A DNA stretch of 64,000 bases. Origin: Acholeplasmatales bacterium (GTDB taxonomy: Bacteria; Bacillota_I; Bacilli_A; ML615J-28; CAG-313). Positions 35,601 through 43,160 of this stretch are shown here, one piece after another. Within the stretch, counting starts at the first letter, position 1. The number at the start of each line of letters is the position of its first letter. Below the pieces are notes generated by a model. The model ran no database searches. It was given only the letters and a program-made list of their open reading frames with translations, and was not told where the DNA came from. Location of the stretch: assembly GCA_003539625.1 (NCBI GenBank), contig DPOU01000008.1, forward strand, positions 26,093 to 90,092, written 5' to 3'. A program made the position numbers and the translations under genes.

Positions 35601-35681
35601 ATGATTTTAATGATTTCTGGAAAGACCCAAAAAAGAATGACGCTACAAATCATTGTTGATCGTTTCAAAATAATATCATAA
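32634..35681 (+). CDS. dnaE: DNA polymerase III alpha subunit, DnaE type
   Basis: A family C replicative polymerase of 1015 residues. The N-terminal PHP domain is present but its metal ligands are lost (VQTEYSILQSA for HxH, IVDEGTMYG for the DH motif), so proofreading by PHP is unlikely, as in Bacillus DnaE. The catalytic palm shows GPGRGSAPASLVAYSLG near 336 and PDIDIDFPDDRR near 377 (the two Asp of the active site), then KMDFLGLKNL near 537, HALALYRPGPMDIIPSF near 610, and a C-terminal OB-fold (AFVEITDDTSNIEIVLFP) near 960. It heads an operon with three sugar-phosphate genes. Confidence 0.96.
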   Translation: MFQYLYVQTEYSILQSACKIKPLIEKLKEQQLHSCAIVDEGTMYGTIKFYQECNKNNIKPVIGLKVKYHYNDKTNNLVLLAINNFGYQNLMKISSRLQLTNNNIDFEYLQKTTMGLIAILPYEESLVQKYLERNDAKNAIQTLELLREIYSDFYIGLGIKSITNSNFIDNYFKLLKNYNYQFVALPKVSFINESDYDAYTTLKAIKNNGVLVEGIENDKNNYLHDVKSVETIYYNHYDMLENTSKIANMCNVQIEFGKYQLPLYESGLDSFAYLKELCSIGLEKRMQNFEYSYDKRKYYDRLNYELNVINEMGFSDYFLIVYDYVKYAKKNNIFVGPGRGSAPASLVAYSLGITEIDPLYYNLLFERFLNKERLSMPDIDIDFPDDRRDEVIRYVGKKYGKNRVAHILTFGTFKIRQAINDCARVFKLNDVKTKEIYKHLQAVNTYKVYDNPSLKTLIEASSDLQLLMNNYEDINKVLTIACKIQDIPRNISTHAAGIVITKFDLVNYTPLDEGLDEIYQTQYEAKDLEALGLLKMDFLGLKNLTNIAKTIELIRKDIPDFTLPKNENDYDTYKMMREGDLTGVFQLESAGMRKVIMQLKTSTFDDITHALALYRPGPMDIIPSFIRRKFNEEKVEYPHKDLEPILKETYGMIVYQDQIMLIACKFAGYTLGRADILRRAVSKKKKEVLEQERINFVESSVNRGYSSDTANMIYDYIVKFADYGFNKAHSVAYAKIAYLTAYLKCHYFAYYMSTLMTSFMGSSSEMLEYTKEATKKNVEVLNPNIKLSTDEFEVINGKIYFPLSIIKGLGEIKTKQCIEERTKVQFKDYEDFVERTKDFLAISLLENIIYSGALDDFGLTKKAMIENLKSIIDRSNYGFIKDMIKTDYTDEEFSYGILQEKELEVIGINIKYNFYQQFASFYSKYNLVKIANLSENKEARTIGTVKRVRETKTKNNETMAFVEITDDTSNIEIVLFPMIYQQIGKLQNGMILMISGKTQKRMTLQIIVDRFKIIS

Positions 35682-35694
35682 AAGGAGAATTAAA

Positions 35695-36576
35695 ATGCGA
35701 GTACTTTGCTTTGATATTGGTGGAACCAATGTAAAATATGGAGTTATAGAAAACGAACAATTTATAGAAAAAGGTTTATTTGACACAGAAGCACAATTAG
35801 GTAAAGAGGTATTAGATGGTAAACTAGTTAAGATTGCCAAAGAAATGAAAGAAAAATACCAAATCGAAGGTATTGGAATTTCTTGTGCTGGTAGCGTTAA
35901 CTTTGAAAAAGCATATATATCAATCGCGCCAGATGCGTTACCTACTTTCTCAGATTGGGATTTTAGAAAACTATTTATAGAAAATGTTGGATTAGACTGT
36001 ATAGCAGATAATGACGTAAATAGTTTTGCGAAAGCAGAATGTGTAAAAGGAGCAGCCGAAGATTATGACCACTTTATTGTAATAACAATTGGTACAGGTA
36101 TTGGTGGTGCCATTGTTATGAATGATGAAATATGGCGTGGTAAGAACTATAATGCGGGGGAAGTTGGTAGAGTATTAATTGGTAATGCCAAGTGGGAGAG
36201 TGTTGCCTCAACATCAGCTTTAATAAAAGATGCAAGACGTGCAGGTTTAGATGTTAAAAATGGTATTGAACTATTCAAATTATACGATGATCATGACGAC
36301 ATTGCTATGGCAGTAGTAAATCGTTTCTATGATTTATTAGGTACAGGTATGGCTAACTTAGTATATGTATTTAATCCTGAAGCTATAGTTGTTGGTGGTG
36401 GAATTTCCAAACGTGAAGGGCTTGCGGAAATCTTAGAAAAATATATGAATTCACATCTTTCATATGGATTTAGAAATACTGCTAAAGTTGTTAGTGCCAC
36501 ATTTAAAAATGATGGTGGTATGCTTGGTGCTTATTATAACTTTTTAGAATATGTAAATAAAAACGGAGGAGAATAA
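35695..36576 (+). CDS. ROK-family sugar kinase
   Basis: A cytoplasmic sugar kinase of 293 residues, probably acting on glucose or an amino-sugar given its neighbours. It has the phosphate-1 motif CFDIGGTNVKYGVIE (residues 4-18), the connect motif IADNDVNSFAKAE near 102, ITIGTGIGGAIVMND near 131, the sugar-binding YNAGEVGR near 152 and AIVVGGGISKREG near 232. The classic ROK zinc CXCGXXGCXE cluster is missing, as in many short ROK kinases. Its stop shares one base with the start of the phosphohexomutase gene. Confidence 0.87.
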   Translation: MRVLCFDIGGTNVKYGVIENEQFIEKGLFDTEAQLGKEVLDGKLVKIAKEMKEKYQIEGIGISCAGSVNFEKAYISIAPDALPTFSDWDFRKLFIENVGLDCIADNDVNSFAKAECVKGAAEDYDHFIVITIGTGIGGAIVMNDEIWRGKNYNAGEVGRVLIGNAKWESVASTSALIKDARRAGLDVKNGIELFKLYDDHDDIAMAVVNRFYDLLGTGMANLVYVFNPEAIVVGGGISKREGLAEILEKYMNSHLSYGFRNTAKVVSATFKNDGGMLGAYYNFLEYVNKNGGE

Positions 36577-38282
36577 TGGATAAAAAAACATTAGAAAAAA
36601 TTAAACAATGGCAAGAATTTAAGGAACTTGATCCAGATTTAAAAAAAGAACTAGATAGTATATCAAATGATGAAGCTGCATTAATGGATGCTTTCTACAA
36701 CGATATTGCGTTTGGAACTGGTGGTTTAAGAGGTGTTCTTGGTGTAGGTACTGACCGAATGAATATATATGTAGTTAGAAAATGTACACTAGGCTTTTTA
36801 AACTATATGATAAAACGTTATCCTAATATTAAAAATATGGGTGTTGCAATATCATATGATTGTCGTAAAAATAGTTATCTATTCGCTAAACATGCGGCAG
36901 AAGTTATTGCAAGTAATGGAGTAAAGGCATATCTTTATACTTCAATTCGTTCTACTCCTCAACTAAGCTTTACCGTACGTAATTTAAAATGTGCTGGTGG
37001 TATTATGATTACTGCAAGTCATAATCCACCAAAATATAATGGTTATAAAATATATGATCATGAAGGATGCCAATTAGTACCAGATTTAGCAGATTTAGTT
37101 ATTGAAGAAATTGAAAAAATAAGAGATATGTTTCATATTGAAACAATGTCATTTGATGAACTTGTTGCCTCAGGTATGATTCAAATGATTGATGAATTAG
37201 TTGATAAACCATACTTAGAAGCATTAAAAACTATACCTGTTCAACCTGTAAAAAAGAACAATATTAAAATTGTATATACACCACTTCATGGAACTGGTGC
37301 TTCTCACATGGTAGAACTATTAACTGGTGAAGGTTATACTGTATATCCAGTAGAAGAACAAATGGTTCCAGATGGTAATTTCTCAACATTGAAATCACCT
37401 AACCCAGAAGAACCAAGTGCATTTGAATATGCCATTCGCTTAGGCAAAAAAGTTGATGCGGACATATTAGTTGCAACAGATCCTGATGCGGACAGAATGG
37501 GTATTGCCGCAAAAGATTCAAAGGGCGAATATGTTTTATTAACAGGTAATCAAACTGGTGCAATATTATTAGATTATTTAGGTAAATTCAAAAAACCAAA
37601 AACCCATGGTGTAGTATTCAATACAATTGTTACTTCAAATTTTGCAAAAGCAATTTGTGAAAAATACAATTTAAAATTAGTACAAACTTTAACAGGTTTT
37701 AAATACATCGGTGAACAAGCCGCATTACTTGAAAATAGCACTGATGAAGAATTCTTCTTTGGTTATGAAGAATCTTATGGTTATGTAATAAAAGACTTTG
37801 TTCGTGATAAAGATTCTTTCCAAGCAACTCTTTTATTATCAGAAGTTGCTTCATACTACAAAGAACATGGCAAGACATTAATCCAAGTATTGTATGATTT
37901 GTTTGAAGAATTTGGCTACTATTTAGAAGGTGTTCACAACATTGGCCTTGCGGGAATAGAAGGTAGCAAACGAATAGAAAAAATTATGCGTTATTTCCAA
38001 AGCGCTGATTTAACTAGTCTTGCGGGAAAACATATTAAAACTTTTGAAGATTACGACAAATTAATTAAAACTGAAAATGGCAAAGAAAGTAAACTTACTC
38101 TACCTCAATCATTTGTTTTGAAATATATATTTGATGATGGTGGTTGGTTTGTTCTTAGACCATCAGGAACTGAACCAAAATTGAAAATATATATCGCAAT
38201 TAAGGGTAAGACAGAAGAAGAATCAAGAGCTTTAATAGCAACATTAAAACAAGAAATTTTAAATATTATTGATAGAATCTAA
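36576..38282 (+). CDS. pgcA: phosphoglucomutase/phosphomannomutase
   Basis: An alpha-D-phosphohexomutase of 568 residues that interconverts hexose 1- and 6-phosphates. The phosphoserine loop TASHNPPKYNGYKIYDHEG is near 146-164, the metal loop DPDADRMG near 303-310, the sugar loop GYEESYGY near 395 and the phosphate loop RPSGTEPKLKIY near 528-539: all four canonical loops are intact. FGTGGLRG near the N-terminus is typical of the PgcA/PGM2 group. The preceding ROK gene and the following pgi suggest a unit linking glycolysis to glucose 1-phosphate and cell-surface sugars. Confidence 0.93.
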   Translation: MDKKTLEKIKQWQEFKELDPDLKKELDSISNDEAALMDAFYNDIAFGTGGLRGVLGVGTDRMNIYVVRKCTLGFLNYMIKRYPNIKNMGVAISYDCRKNSYLFAKHAAEVIASNGVKAYLYTSIRSTPQLSFTVRNLKCAGGIMITASHNPPKYNGYKIYDHEGCQLVPDLADLVIEEIEKIRDMFHIETMSFDELVASGMIQMIDELVDKPYLEALKTIPVQPVKKNNIKIVYTPLHGTGASHMVELLTGEGYTVYPVEEQMVPDGNFSTLKSPNPEEPSAFEYAIRLGKKVDADILVATDPDADRMGIAAKDSKGEYVLLTGNQTGAILLDYLGKFKKPKTHGVVFNTIVTSNFAKAICEKYNLKLVQTLTGFKYIGEQAALLENSTDEEFFFGYEESYGYVIKDFVRDKDSFQATLLLSEVASYYKEHGKTLIQVLYDLFEEFGYYLEGVHNIGLAGIEGSKRIEKIMRYFQSADLTSLAGKHIKTFEDYDKLIKTENGKESKLTLPQSFVLKYIFDDGGWFVLRPSGTEPKLKIYIAIKGKTEEESRALIATLKQEILNIIDRI

Positions 38283-38293
38283 TGAGGAAAAAT

Positions 38294-39613
38294 ATGAAGG
38301 TAACTTTAAATTATAAAAATGCTCTTTCTTTTGTAAGTGAAGAAGCATTAAATCAAAATAAAGAAAATGTTCTAAAGGCATACAAAACTTTAGTAAATAA
38401 AACTGGTGAAGGCAATGACTTCTTAGGTTGGATTGAATATCCTAAAAACTATGATAAAGAAGAATTTGCACGAATCAAAAAAGCTGCAGAAAAAATTAGA
38501 AGCAATAGTGAAGTGTTAGTAGTTATTGGTATTGGTGGATCATATCTTGGTGCCAAGGCAGTAATAGAAGCATTAAAACCATATTTTTCTACTAAAAAAG
38601 ATCTAGAAATAGTGTTTGCGGGAAATTCACTTTCTTCAACATATTTAAATCAATTATTAACATATCTTGAAAATAAAGACTTTTCAGTAAATGTTATTTC
38701 AAAATCAGGAACAACAACTGAACCTGCCATTGCTTTTAGACTTTGCAAAGAATTATTAATAAAGAAATATCATGAAAAAGCTGCAGAAAGAATATTTGCA
38801 ACAACTGATGCTAAAAAAGGTGCATTACGAAATCTTGCAACACAAGAAGGATATGAAACTTTTGTAGTTCCAGATGACATTGGTGGAAGATATTCATGGT
38901 TCACCGCAGTAGGCCTATTGCCAATTGCTTGTGCAGGAATTGATATTGATGCATTGATGAAAGGATCTTATGATGCAATGAATGATTGCGTAAACAATGG
39001 ATATGATAGTAACGACGCAATGAAATATGCAAACATGAGAAACCTATTATATAAAACAAAACAAATTGAAATTCTAGTAAACTTTGAACCTAGATTGGCT
39101 TACATCAGCGAATGGTGGAAACAATTATATGGTGAATCAGAAGGTAAAGACCATAAAGGTTTATTTCCAGCTAGTTTAGTATATTCAACAGATTTACATT
39201 CTATGGGCCAATACGTACAAGAAGGTAAAGGATTAATGTTTGAAACTGTCTTGAACGTATTAAATCCTGAAGAAAATTTAATACTAAGAAAAGAAGCTGA
39301 AGACTTAGATCAACTTAATTATTTAGATCAAACTAAGATGGACAGTGTTGCTAAAAAAGCAATGCAAGGTACAATACTTGCTCATGTAGATGGCGGGGTC
39401 CCTAATCTTGTACTAGAAGTAGAAGAAATGGATGCATATCATTTAGGATATTTATTATATTTCTTTATGTTTGCTTGTGGTGTAAGTGGTTATATGCTAG
39501 GTGTTAATCCATTCAATCAACCAGGTGTTGAAGCATACAAAAAGAATATGTTTGCATTACTTGGTAAACCAGGTTATGAAGAATTATCAAAACAATTAAA
39601 AAATAGATTATAA
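38294..39613 (+). CDS. pgi: glucose-6-phosphate isomerase
   Basis: Interconverts glucose 6-phosphate and fructose 6-phosphate. The ATG at 38294 is chosen over one at 38282, since GAGGAAA lies between and known Pgi proteins begin like MKVTLNYKNALSF. The 439-residue protein has VVIGIGGSYLGAKAV near 77, SKSGTTTEPAIAFR near 136, the signature DDIGGRYSWFTAVGLLP near 197 (catalytic Arg), YGESEGKDHKGLFP near 280 and, near the C-terminus, the catalytic Lys in NPFNQPGVEAYKKNMF. It closes the dnaE operon ahead of a terminator. Confidence 0.95.
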   Translation: MKVTLNYKNALSFVSEEALNQNKENVLKAYKTLVNKTGEGNDFLGWIEYPKNYDKEEFARIKKAAEKIRSNSEVLVVIGIGGSYLGAKAVIEALKPYFSTKKDLEIVFAGNSLSSTYLNQLLTYLENKDFSVNVISKSGTTTEPAIAFRLCKELLIKKYHEKAAERIFATTDAKKGALRNLATQEGYETFVVPDDIGGRYSWFTAVGLLPIACAGIDIDALMKGSYDAMNDCVNNGYDSNDAMKYANMRNLLYKTKQIEILVNFEPRLAYISEWWKQLYGESEGKDHKGLFPASLVYSTDLHSMGQYVQEGKGLMFETVLNVLNPEENLILRKEAEDLDQLNYLDQTKMDSVAKKAMQGTILAHVDGGVPNLVLEVEEMDAYHLGYLLYFFMFACGVSGYMLGVNPFNQPGVEAYKKNMFALLGKPGYEELSKQLKNRL

Positions 39614-39622
39614 TATAAAACT

Positions 39623-39662
39623 AACTAGGTGTAGATTACTAATTTACACCTAGTTGTTTTTT
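39623..39662 (+). terminator. intrinsic terminator after pgi
   Basis: An 11-bp perfect stem AACTAGGTGTA/TACACCTAGTT with an 11-base loop, then GTTTTTT. Confidence 0.9.
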
Positions 39663-39724
39663 ACAAAAGATGTTAAAATGTAATAAATTAACAAGCAATA
39701 AATTCCTAAATTAAAATATATAAC

Positions 39725-39753
39725 TTGAAAAACATTCTAAATTATGATAAAAT
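39725..39753 (+). promoter_or_regulatory. promoter of tgt
   Basis: TTGAAA (39725-39730), 17-bp spacer, TAAAAT (39748-39753). Start predicted at about 39760, giving a leader of about 28 bases with AAGGAG. Confidence 0.75.
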
Positions 39754-39787
39754 GTCTTGAATGGTATTTTCCTTAAGGAGAGGCAAA

Positions 39788-40921
39788 ATGGTAATAAAAT
39801 ATAAACTAATAAAAGAAGATCCAAGAAGTATGGCAAGACTTGGACAAATGACAACTCCACATTCTGTTATTGACACACCTTGCTTTATGCCAGTTGGAAC
39901 TCAGGCAACAGTAAAGGTGCTTTCAAAAGAAGAAATTGAAGCAACAGGGGCACAAATAATACTTGGTAATACATATCATTTGTGGAATCAACCAGGTCAT
40001 AAATTAATTGAAAAAGCTGGTGGTTTACATAAATTTATGAATTGGGATCGCTCTATATTGACTGATTCTGGTGGCTTTCAAGTATTTTCATTAGCAAAGC
40101 TTAGAGACATAAAAGAAGAAGGTGTTTACTTTAGACATCATAAAAGTGGCAAACCATTATTTTTATCACCTGAAATAGCTATTGAAATTCAAAATAGTTT
40201 AGGTAGTGATATTATGATGAGCTTTGATGAATGTCCCCCATATCCTTCAACTAGAGAATATATGGAAAAGTCAGTTGAAAGAACTATTAGATGGGCTAAA
40301 AGAGGTCTTGAAGCTCACAAAAACAAAGATACACAAGGTTTGTTTGGCATTGTTCAAGGTGGAGAATTTGAGGACATTAGAAAACACTGTGCAAAAGAAT
40401 TAACAGAACTGCCATTTGATGGATATTCAATAGGTGGTCTTAGCGTTGGTGAACCAAAGAGTGTACAAAACTATGTATTAAGTTATACTACTCCATGCTT
40501 ACCAAAAGATAAACCAAGATATCTTATGGGTGTTGGTAGTCCGGGTGCTATACTAGATGGTGTTGAAAGAGGCGTAGATATGTTTGATTGCGTTTTGCCA
40601 ACTAGAATTGCAAGACATTCATGTGCAATGACATCACGTGGAAGAATGATTCTAAAGAACGAAGAGTTTAAAGAAGATTTTAGACCGATTGATGAAGAAT
40701 GTGATTGTTATACTTGTAGAAATTATACAAGAGCATATATAAGACATTTAGTAAAGGCTGAAGAAATACTTGCGGCAAGATTAATAAGCATTCATAACGT
40801 TCAATTTTTAGAAAACTTAATGAAAAACATTAGAGAAGCAATTAAAGAAGATCGCTTCTTAGAATTTAAAGAAAGCTTTTATGAAAAATATGGGTTAAAC
40901 GACAATGATAAAGACTTCTAA
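39788..40921 (+). CDS. tgt: queuine tRNA-ribosyltransferase
   Basis: Exchanges G34 of GUN-anticodon tRNAs for preQ1 or queuine. The start at 39788 follows AAGGAG; the upstream ATG at 39761 lies before that site. In 377 residues it shows the catalytic Asp in ILTDSGGFQVFSL near 90, GSDIMMSFDECPPYPS near 141, the second catalytic Asp in MFDCVLPTRIARH near 265 and the zinc site CDCYTCRNYTRAYIRHL near 305. No queuosine biosynthesis genes are adjacent, so the organism may import the base or encode them elsewhere. The lipoprotein gene overlaps its last 17 bases. Confidence 0.95.
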   Translation: MVIKYKLIKEDPRSMARLGQMTTPHSVIDTPCFMPVGTQATVKVLSKEEIEATGAQIILGNTYHLWNQPGHKLIEKAGGLHKFMNWDRSILTDSGGFQVFSLAKLRDIKEEGVYFRHHKSGKPLFLSPEIAIEIQNSLGSDIMMSFDECPPYPSTREYMEKSVERTIRWAKRGLEAHKNKDTQGLFGIVQGGEFEDIRKHCAKELTELPFDGYSIGGLSVGEPKSVQNYVLSYTTPCLPKDKPRYLMGVGSPGAILDGVERGVDMFDCVLPTRIARHSCAMTSRGRMILKNEEFKEDFRPIDEECDCYTCRNYTRAYIRHLVKAEEILAARLISIHNVQFLENLMKNIREAIKEDRFLEFKESFYEKYGLNDNDKDF

Positions 40922-41828
40922 AATAAAAAAATATATTATAATTATTTTGCTGGTAATAAGTTTAACTTTACTAACAAATTGTAGTTGTAATAAACTTTCA
41001 AATAAGTATATTACCAAAGAAAATGGCGTGGACATTACAGTAGATGCAGAATATTTATCATATATGTATAATCAAAATACAATACCTAGTATACACTTTG
41101 ATTATAATGGCGTTAAAATATCTGATCAATCTACTAATGCAAAAGTAGTATTTGTTCAAAATAATCAGTATGCATTAAGCGATGCTTTCTCAAACTTCTT
41201 AGAAAGCTTTACAGATGATGCAAAATTAATAACAAGATCTGTTGAACAAGGCAAAGAAACTACTGTCGCAAGAATTGGTAAAGATCGCCTCACTATAGAT
41301 GAAGGTACTAAATCACTTGAAGAAATAATGATTATAACTTTAGAAGATGGCACAAGAATATCTTGCTCATATCGAACATTCACTAGTAATGGTAAGAAAT
41401 ATTATGCGTATACATATGCAGAAAATATGATGATAATGTTAGAACAACCATTTATGGTTATTAGAAGAGATAATCAAAACAAAATAGTATTACTTCCATT
41501 ACCGTATGATACTAAATATACAGTAAGTGGAACTAATACTAAACCTGAAACAATCTTAAATAAAGACACATATGTGGATACTCTAACAGATAGTGATTGC
41601 TATACTTTCTGCTATCCTGCCTATTGGTATAATCAAACAACAAATGAAGAAGAACTAATTAATCTTGCTAAAGACTGGTATATAAAACATTGCTCAGGTG
41701 AAGATACAATAGATGGATTTATAATTACATATTTAGGAGTAAAATTCAAAATAGAATTTAATCTTACAAAGGTAAATAAAACATCACTTGCAACAGAACC
41801 AGCCTTCAAAATCTATTGTATATCATAA
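40905..41828 (+). CDS. lipoprotein of unknown function overlapping tgt
   Basis: 307 residues. A signal peptide (KKYIIIILLVISLTLL) ends in the lipobox LTNC, with Cys-Ser-Cys at the mature end. The exterior part is beta-rich with no motif known to me; VSGTNTKPETILNKDTYVDT and DSDCYTFCYPAYWYNQ are its most distinctive stretches, and the two Cys in CYTFC might bond. It begins 17 bases inside tgt and so is translationally coupled, although the functions look unrelated. No terminator follows before the sipW promoter. Confidence 0.72.
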   Translation: MIKTSKIKKYIIIILLVISLTLLTNCSCNKLSNKYITKENGVDITVDAEYLSYMYNQNTIPSIHFDYNGVKISDQSTNAKVVFVQNNQYALSDAFSNFLESFTDDAKLITRSVEQGKETTVARIGKDRLTIDEGTKSLEEIMIITLEDGTRISCSYRTFTSNGKKYYAYTYAENMMIMLEQPFMVIRRDNQNKIVLLPLPYDTKYTVSGTNTKPETILNKDTYVDTLTDSDCYTFCYPAYWYNQTTNEEELINLAKDWYIKHCSGEDTIDGFIITYLGVKFKIEFNLTKVNKTSLATEPAFKIYCIS

Positions 41829-41851
41829 ATTATATATCTAATTTAAAACAA

Positions 41852-41865
41852 CGAAAACGTTTTCA
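41852..41865. promoter_or_regulatory. cre-like (CcpA/LacI-family) operator upstream of the sipW-fibre locus
   Basis: CGAAAACGTTTTCA contains the perfect palindrome GAAAACGTTTTC (41853-41864) and differs from the CcpA consensus TGAAAACGTTTTCA at one base. It ends 22 bp before the -35 of the sipW promoter, a position more typical of activation than of road-block repression. Confidence 0.65.
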
Positions 41866-41887
41866 TGTCGAATAATTAAACATTCGT

Positions 41888-41915
41888 TTGCTTTTTGACG
41901 GAAAAGTGGTATAAT
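41888..41915 (+). promoter_or_regulatory. promoter of the first sipW gene
   Basis: TTGCTT (41888-41893), 16-bp spacer, TATAAT (41910-41915). A second TTGACG at 41895 is too close to that -10. The leader begins with a small hairpin AACAGTC/GACTGTT. Confidence 0.68.
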
Positions 41916-41975
41916 ATAACAGTCAAGACTGTTATTATTTGCCTCATGTAAAAAAATGAAAGAGGTAATGCAAAA

Positions 41976-42635
41976 ATGAACAACAAAAAAATATCTAAAC
42001 AAACCATAATTGGAATAATATTAATAGCAATATTTTTGCCAATAATAGTAGTCAATATGGTAATCGTGATTAAAGGGGCGGTTAATCCAACTAAATTTCC
42101 AATGGTATTTGGTAGAGCGCCACTTATCGTTGAATCAGATTCAATGACAATTGATCGTAAAGCACGCACAGGTGCTTTCAATAAAGGGGACCTAATCTTT
42201 ATTAAAAAAGTCAATCCAGAAACACTTAAGAAAGATGACATAATTACTTACTACAGTGCAGATGGTTCGATAATTACACACAGAATTGCGGAAGCCCCAT
42301 TTTATGAAGAAGGAAAATTAACCTTTAATACAAAAGGTGATTTCAATTCTCCTGTAGTGGTAAGTGTTCCAGCTGAAGATGTAATTGGATTATATACTGG
42401 TAGAATTCCAAAAATGGGAAAGGTTGCAATGTTTTTGCAAACTCCATGGGGAGTAATAGTTTTATTAGGAATTCCTCTACTAGTTATATTTTTGATTGAC
42501 TTTTTCAATAAACGCAAAGCTGATCAAGGAGCTCAAGCAAAAATAGCTGAACTTGAAGCAAAGCTTGCAGAACAAAATAATACAACTGATGTAAATACTA
42601 ATAAGAGTGAAGACAAAGAAAAACAAGAGGAGTAA
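41976..42635 (+). CDS. sipW: SipW-type signal peptidase I (ER-type, S26B), first copy
   Basis: A membrane serine protease releasing SipW-dependent exported proteins such as TasA. The first helix (about residues 10-32) leads to the nucleophile in VESDSMTID (Ser near 56), and the base is His rather than Lys in IITHRIAE (near 107), the mark of the ER/SipW class. SADGSII precedes the His and KMGKVAMFLQTPWGVIVLLG leads into a second helix (about 145-170). A cytoplasmic Glu/Lys/Gln-rich coiled tail of about 40 residues follows, not usual for SipW. It heads the TasA-like locus, 525 bases before the major subunit gene. Confidence 0.9.
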   Translation: MNNKKISKQTIIGIILIAIFLPIIVVNMVIVIKGAVNPTKFPMVFGRAPLIVESDSMTIDRKARTGAFNKGDLIFIKKVNPETLKKDDIITYYSADGSIITHRIAEAPFYEEGKLTFNTKGDFNSPVVVSVPAEDVIGLYTGRIPKMGKVAMFLQTPWGVIVLLGIPLLVIFLIDFFNKRKADQGAQAKIAELEAKLAEQNNTTDVNTNKSEDKEKQEE

Positions 42636-42748
42636 AAAAATAAGATTGACACACTTGTTTCTTGATAATTGAATAAAAAGTAGGGGTTTATACATTAATT
42701 GTGTATAAATTGAATTCATTAACCGCTGTTCACTTAAGCTTACACAAA

Positions 42749-42797
42749 AACCTGTTTAAACTCCAGCATTATTTTTCAATGAAGTTTAGCAGGTTTT
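42749..42797 (+). terminator. terminator after sipW (or of a short RNA)
   Basis: AACCTG(T)TTAAACT pairs with AGTTTAGCAGGTT with one bulge and a wobble; the 20-base loop contains a smaller CATT/AATG pairing; T6 follows. Confidence 0.7.
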
Positions 42798-42820
42798 TTA
42801 TATGCTTTTAGCATATAGTC

Positions 42821-42840
42821 CAAAAAGGTATACCTTTTTG
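42821..42840. repeat. 20-bp perfect palindrome CAAAAAGGTATACCTTTTTG, copy 1 of this cluster
   Basis: Identical over 20 bp to 3835-3854; the left flank GTC also matches in part (GTCC here, GTTC there). Confidence 0.75.
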
Positions 42841-42934
42841 TATTGCTTAAATTAGCTAAATTTATATATTTTCCAACAAATTTTATACAGTTATACACCA
42901 CTTTTCAACAAAAATTAGCAAAAATAATATAGTT

Positions 42935-42951
42935 AAAAAAGGTATACTTTT
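42935..42951. repeat. GGTATAC palindrome, copy 2 (degenerate)
   Basis: AAAAAAGGTATACTTTT, with one change from the palindrome (CTTTT for CCTTT). Confidence 0.55.
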
Positions 42952-42959
42952 CTAGCAGT

Positions 42960-42976
42960 AAAGGTATACCTTTTTT
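42960..42976. repeat. GGTATACC palindrome, copy 3
   Basis: AAAGGTATACCTTTTTT; its 14-bp core AAAGGTATACCTTT is a perfect palindrome. It is centred about 24 bp from copy 2, roughly two turns of the helix, and about 60 bp before the TATAAT of the TasA-like gene. Confidence 0.6.
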
Positions 42977-43030
42977 GCACCCCAAAAAATGGGAAATTAA
43001 CAAAATATTTATATTATTAAATTATTATAA

Positions 43031-43122
43031 TAATATATATAGGCATCTATTTTTAGATGAACCTCACCGTAGGGTGAGTTTAAAGTTGATATCAACGTGG
43101 CCACACACGATGATATATATTA
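43031..43122 (+). promoter_or_regulatory. folded multi-branch leader RNA of the TasA-like gene
   Basis: A 10-bp AT outer stem (43031-43040 with 43113-43122) can enclose hairpins CATCTA/TAGATG (43044-43059), CTCACC/GGTGAG with a GTAG loop (43063-43078), GTTG/CAAC (43085-43096) and CGTG/CACG (43096-43109). CATC at 43044-43047 may instead pair with a distal GATG at 43109-43112, an alternative fold. No known riboswitch class is recognised. Confidence 0.5.
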
Positions 43123-43160
43123 AATAAACAAATACTTAAAAAATTTAAAGGAGAATTAAA

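Larger units (their letters stand above)
42636..43160 (+). promoter_or_regulatory. 525-base control region between sipW and the TasA-like gene
   Basis: No gene is seen. In order it holds an inverted repeat TTATACA-N7-TGTATAA (42688-42708), a bulged long-stem terminator (42749-42797), a small TATGC/GCATA hairpin (42802-42815), three GGTATACC-type palindromes (42821-42976), a TATAAT at 43026-43031 and a folded leader (43031-43122) before AAAGGAG at 43149. The terminator plus a separate -10 means the TasA-like gene is probably transcribed independently of sipW. Confidence 0.65.

Noticed and set aside
41888..41915. TTGACG at 41895 as the -35 of the sipW promoter
   Set aside because: It is only 9 bp from the TATAAT; TTGCTT at 41888 gives a 16-bp spacer.
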